A stretch of DNA of 64,000 bases from Methylomonas sp. LL1 (GTDB lineage Bacteria > Pseudomonadota > Gammaproteobacteria > Methylococcales > Methylomonadaceae), in contig NZ_CP064653.1 in NCBI RefSeq assembly GCF_015711015.1, positions 1,488,001-1,552,000 on the forward strand, read 5' to 3'. The translations under genes were made by a program, and so were the position numbers. Below are positions 62,441 through 64,000 of this stretch, one piece after another (position 1 is the first letter of the stretch; each line of letters opens with the position of its first letter). Below the pieces are notes generated by a model that searched no databases, was not told where the DNA came from, and saw only the letters and a program-made list of their open reading frames with translations.

Positions 62441-63727
62441 TCATTCCCCGCCCGACAAGCGCTGTAAATCCTCGGATTGCCGTTCTATGACTTCAATTTC
62501 GGCTTCGCCCTTGATCACGTCGGCGGTGACGATACAGCGTTCGACATTGCCCCTGGACGGCACATCAAACATCGTGCGTCTCAGCACATGCTCCATGATA
62601 CTGCGCAAGCCGCGGGCGCCGGTATCGCGCGCTATGGCTTTCTCGGCAATTTCCACCAGGGCTTCGCGGGTAAACTCCAATTCAACGTCGTCGTAGGCAA
62701 ATAAATGCTGATACTGTTTGACCAGCGCATTCTTCGGCTCGGTCAACACTTGTATCAAGGCATCGACATCCAAGGGTTCCAGTGGCGCCAGCACCGGGAA
62801 GCGGCCGATGAACTCCGGGATCAAACCAAAACGCTTCAAATCGTCGGGTTGGGTGGCATTCAACAAAGCTTCCAGCGAAGGTTTCTGACTGGAATCCGTC
62901 ATTTCGGCATGAAAACCTATCGCGGTCTTGGGCGGCTGCAGACGTTTCTCGACATGTTTTTCCAGTCCGGGAAACGCGCCGCCGGAGATGAACAGGATGT
63001 TGCTGGTATCGATCATCAACGTATCGCTATTGCTATCCTTGCGCCTGCCCTTGGCGCTGATCTTGACATGCGAGCCTTCCACCAAGCGCAATAAAGCCTG
63101 TTGCACCCCTTCGCCGGACACATCGCGGGTGCCGAAGGCTTGTTCCGGACTGCGGGCGATCTTGTCCACCTCGTCGATATAGACGATGCCCCATTCGGCC
63201 TTGCTGATATTGCCGTCGGCCACATCCAGCAAACGCACCAGTATGTTTTCCACGTCATCGCCAACATAGCCGGCTTGGGTCAATGTGGTGGCGTCGGCCA
63301 CGGTAAAGGGCACACCGACGATTTTGGCCAAGGTGCTGGCCAACAGAGTCTTACCGGTACCCGAAGGGCCGATCAGTAAAATATTGGATTTGCCGATTTC
63401 CACGTTGGTATCGGCATCGCCCAAACCGCCGGTTTTGTTGCTGACATGCTTCAAGCGCTTGTAATGGTTGTAGATCGCTACCGACAGGATTTCCTTCGCT
63501 AAATCCTGGCCGATCACATATTGATCCAGCATGGTCTTGATTTCGGCCGGTTTGGGCAGAGAGCCCTGCATTTCATTCAGCTCTTTTTTCTTGCCCCAAC
63601 TCGATACCACTTGGCTGGCCAGCATCACGCAAGCCTCGCAGATAAAACCTTCGGTGCCGGCGATCATGGGCACGGAAGCCGAGGCTTCAATACCGCAAAA
63701 CGAACAGTGTTTGGATTCTTTGGCCAT
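62441..63727 (-). CDS. clpX: ClpX-type unfoldase, nif-associated second clpX
   Basis: 428 residues from MAKESKHCSFCG. The N-terminal zinc domain (CSFCG...CEACV) and AAA+ core (LIGPSGTGKTLLASTLAKIVG, VYIDEVDKI, RLVEG, IPEFIGRFPVL, ARGLRSIMEHVL) are intact, with a shorter N-terminal tail than housekeeping ClpX. clpP and lon are not next to it; instead its upstream neighbour is a nifM-like isomerase, as in Azotobacter vinelandii nif clusters, which have a nifM-clpX pair. It probably works with ClpP or alone in nitrogenase protein turnover. Confidence 0.85.
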   Translation of the reverse strand: MAKESKHCSFCGIEASASVPMIAGTEGFICEACVMLASQVVSSWGKKKELNEMQGSLPKPAEIKTMLDQYVIGQDLAKEILSVAIYNHYKRLKHVSNKTGGLGDADTNVEIGKSNILLIGPSGTGKTLLASTLAKIVGVPFTVADATTLTQAGYVGDDVENILVRLLDVADGNISKAEWGIVYIDEVDKIARSPEQAFGTRDVSGEGVQQALLRLVEGSHVKISAKGRRKDSNSDTLMIDTSNILFISGGAFPGLEKHVEKRLQPPKTAIGFHAEMTDSSQKPSLEALLNATQPDDLKRFGLIPEFIGRFPVLAPLEPLDVDALIQVLTEPKNALVKQYQHLFAYDDVELEFTREALVEIAEKAIARDTGARGLRSIMEHVLRRTMFDVPSRGNVERCIVTADVIKGEAEIEVIERQSEDLQRLSGGE

Positions 63728-63777
63728 CATTTTCACCATGAGTTGGGATAGTTAGCACAAGGGTCGCAATGCGTACC

Positions 63778-64000
63778 CTAGGATTTGATTGCCGGCAAAC
63801 TGGCCAGCCAAGTTCGCTGGCAATTTCGCCGATAGCGTTCCTGCATCAATTGCTTGATCTTCGGCGTGGCTTTTTTCAACGACAAGGTTTCGGCATGCAT
63901 GATCTTGGTACATTGGATCAAGTGAAAGCCGATTTCGGTTTCCACCGCCGCGCTGATTTCATTTTCCTTCAGTTTGAACAGGGCTTCACTCAATTCGGGA
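63778..64000 (-). CDS. nifM: C-terminal part of a NifM-like PpiC peptidyl-prolyl isomerase, partial
   Basis: The frame is open to the window edge, so only about 74 residues are seen. PELSEALFKLKENEISAAVETEIGFHLIQCTKI is a parvulin (PpiC) signature, followed by a helical basic end (IKQLMQERYRRNCQRTWLASLPAIKS). Position directly before clpX, with a flavodoxin further on, suggests NifM, needed for folding of the nitrogenase Fe protein. A generic parvulin is the alternative. Confidence 0.7.
   Translation of the reverse strand, partial: PELSEALFKLKENEISAAVETEIGFHLIQCTKIMHAETLSLKKATPKIKQLMQERYRRNCQRTWLASLPAIKS

Noticed and set aside
62276..62467. 63-codon plus-strand frame near clpX
   Set aside because: It overlaps the clpX 3' end in antisense, lies over a hairpin, and has no ribosome site.

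Overview
The window looks like chromosomal DNA of a Methylomonas-like gammaproteobacterium (inference from gene content and order, with no marker RNA gene present). The pointers are VPxPG-CTERM (exosortase-type) proteins, the queG / nnr-tsaE-amiB-mutL-miaA block in enteric order, a Na+-type pomAB motor operon, a type II secretion operon, and nitrogen-fixation genes of Azotobacter type (nifX, a nifM-like end, a second clpX, a nifF-like flavodoxin). Genes are packed tightly, with many 1-11 bp overlaps. No rRNA, tRNA or CRISPR array was seen.

Layout. 0-1 kb: the end of one VPxPG-CTERM protein gene facing a second, internally duplicated one across a perfect hairpin. 1-6.3 kb: gspC-D-E-F on the minus strand. 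6.3-8.4 kb: a small protein that may bind DNA, an AMMECR1-family protein and a short exported protein. 8.4-17.5 kb: recC-recB-recD. 17.5-24.2 kb: an accessory region holding an IS1182-type transposase remnant, an intact IS1595-family element with 8-bp target duplication, nifX overlapped by a J-domain gene, an AT-rich DUF262/HNH gene that has the full geometry of an integron gene cassette, a small inverted-repeat element and a 2OG-Fe(II) oxygenase. 24.2-26.6 kb: pomA-pomB-PilZ-small membrane protein. 26.7-33.4 kb: tetR divergent from a tripartite RND efflux operon, with a perfect operator palindrome between them. 33.5-44.6 kb: LOG-type phosphoribohydrolase, nspC, the mutL block, queG and an aspartate aminotransferase.

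44.6-59.6 kb is rich in signalling. A substrate-binding protein without a transporter is coupled to a hybrid histidine kinase that has its own PhnD-like periplasmic domain. There is an unlinked second GspE/PilB ATPase and a ModE regulator. A triple-receiver hybrid kinase is followed by cheR, cheB and a REC-PAS-GGDEF-EAL protein. 59.7-64 kb, read leftward from the right edge, is a nitrogen-fixation/Fe-S block: nifM-like end, clpX, a glutaredoxin-BolA fusion, flavodoxin, a Rieske protein and RseC.

The best candidates for something new are the solitary DUF262 cassette at 20.6-22.5 kb, the receptor-kinase pair at 44.7-48.5 kb, the nifX/J-domain pair at 19.4-20.5 kb, and the Grx-BolA fusion inside the nif-type block.
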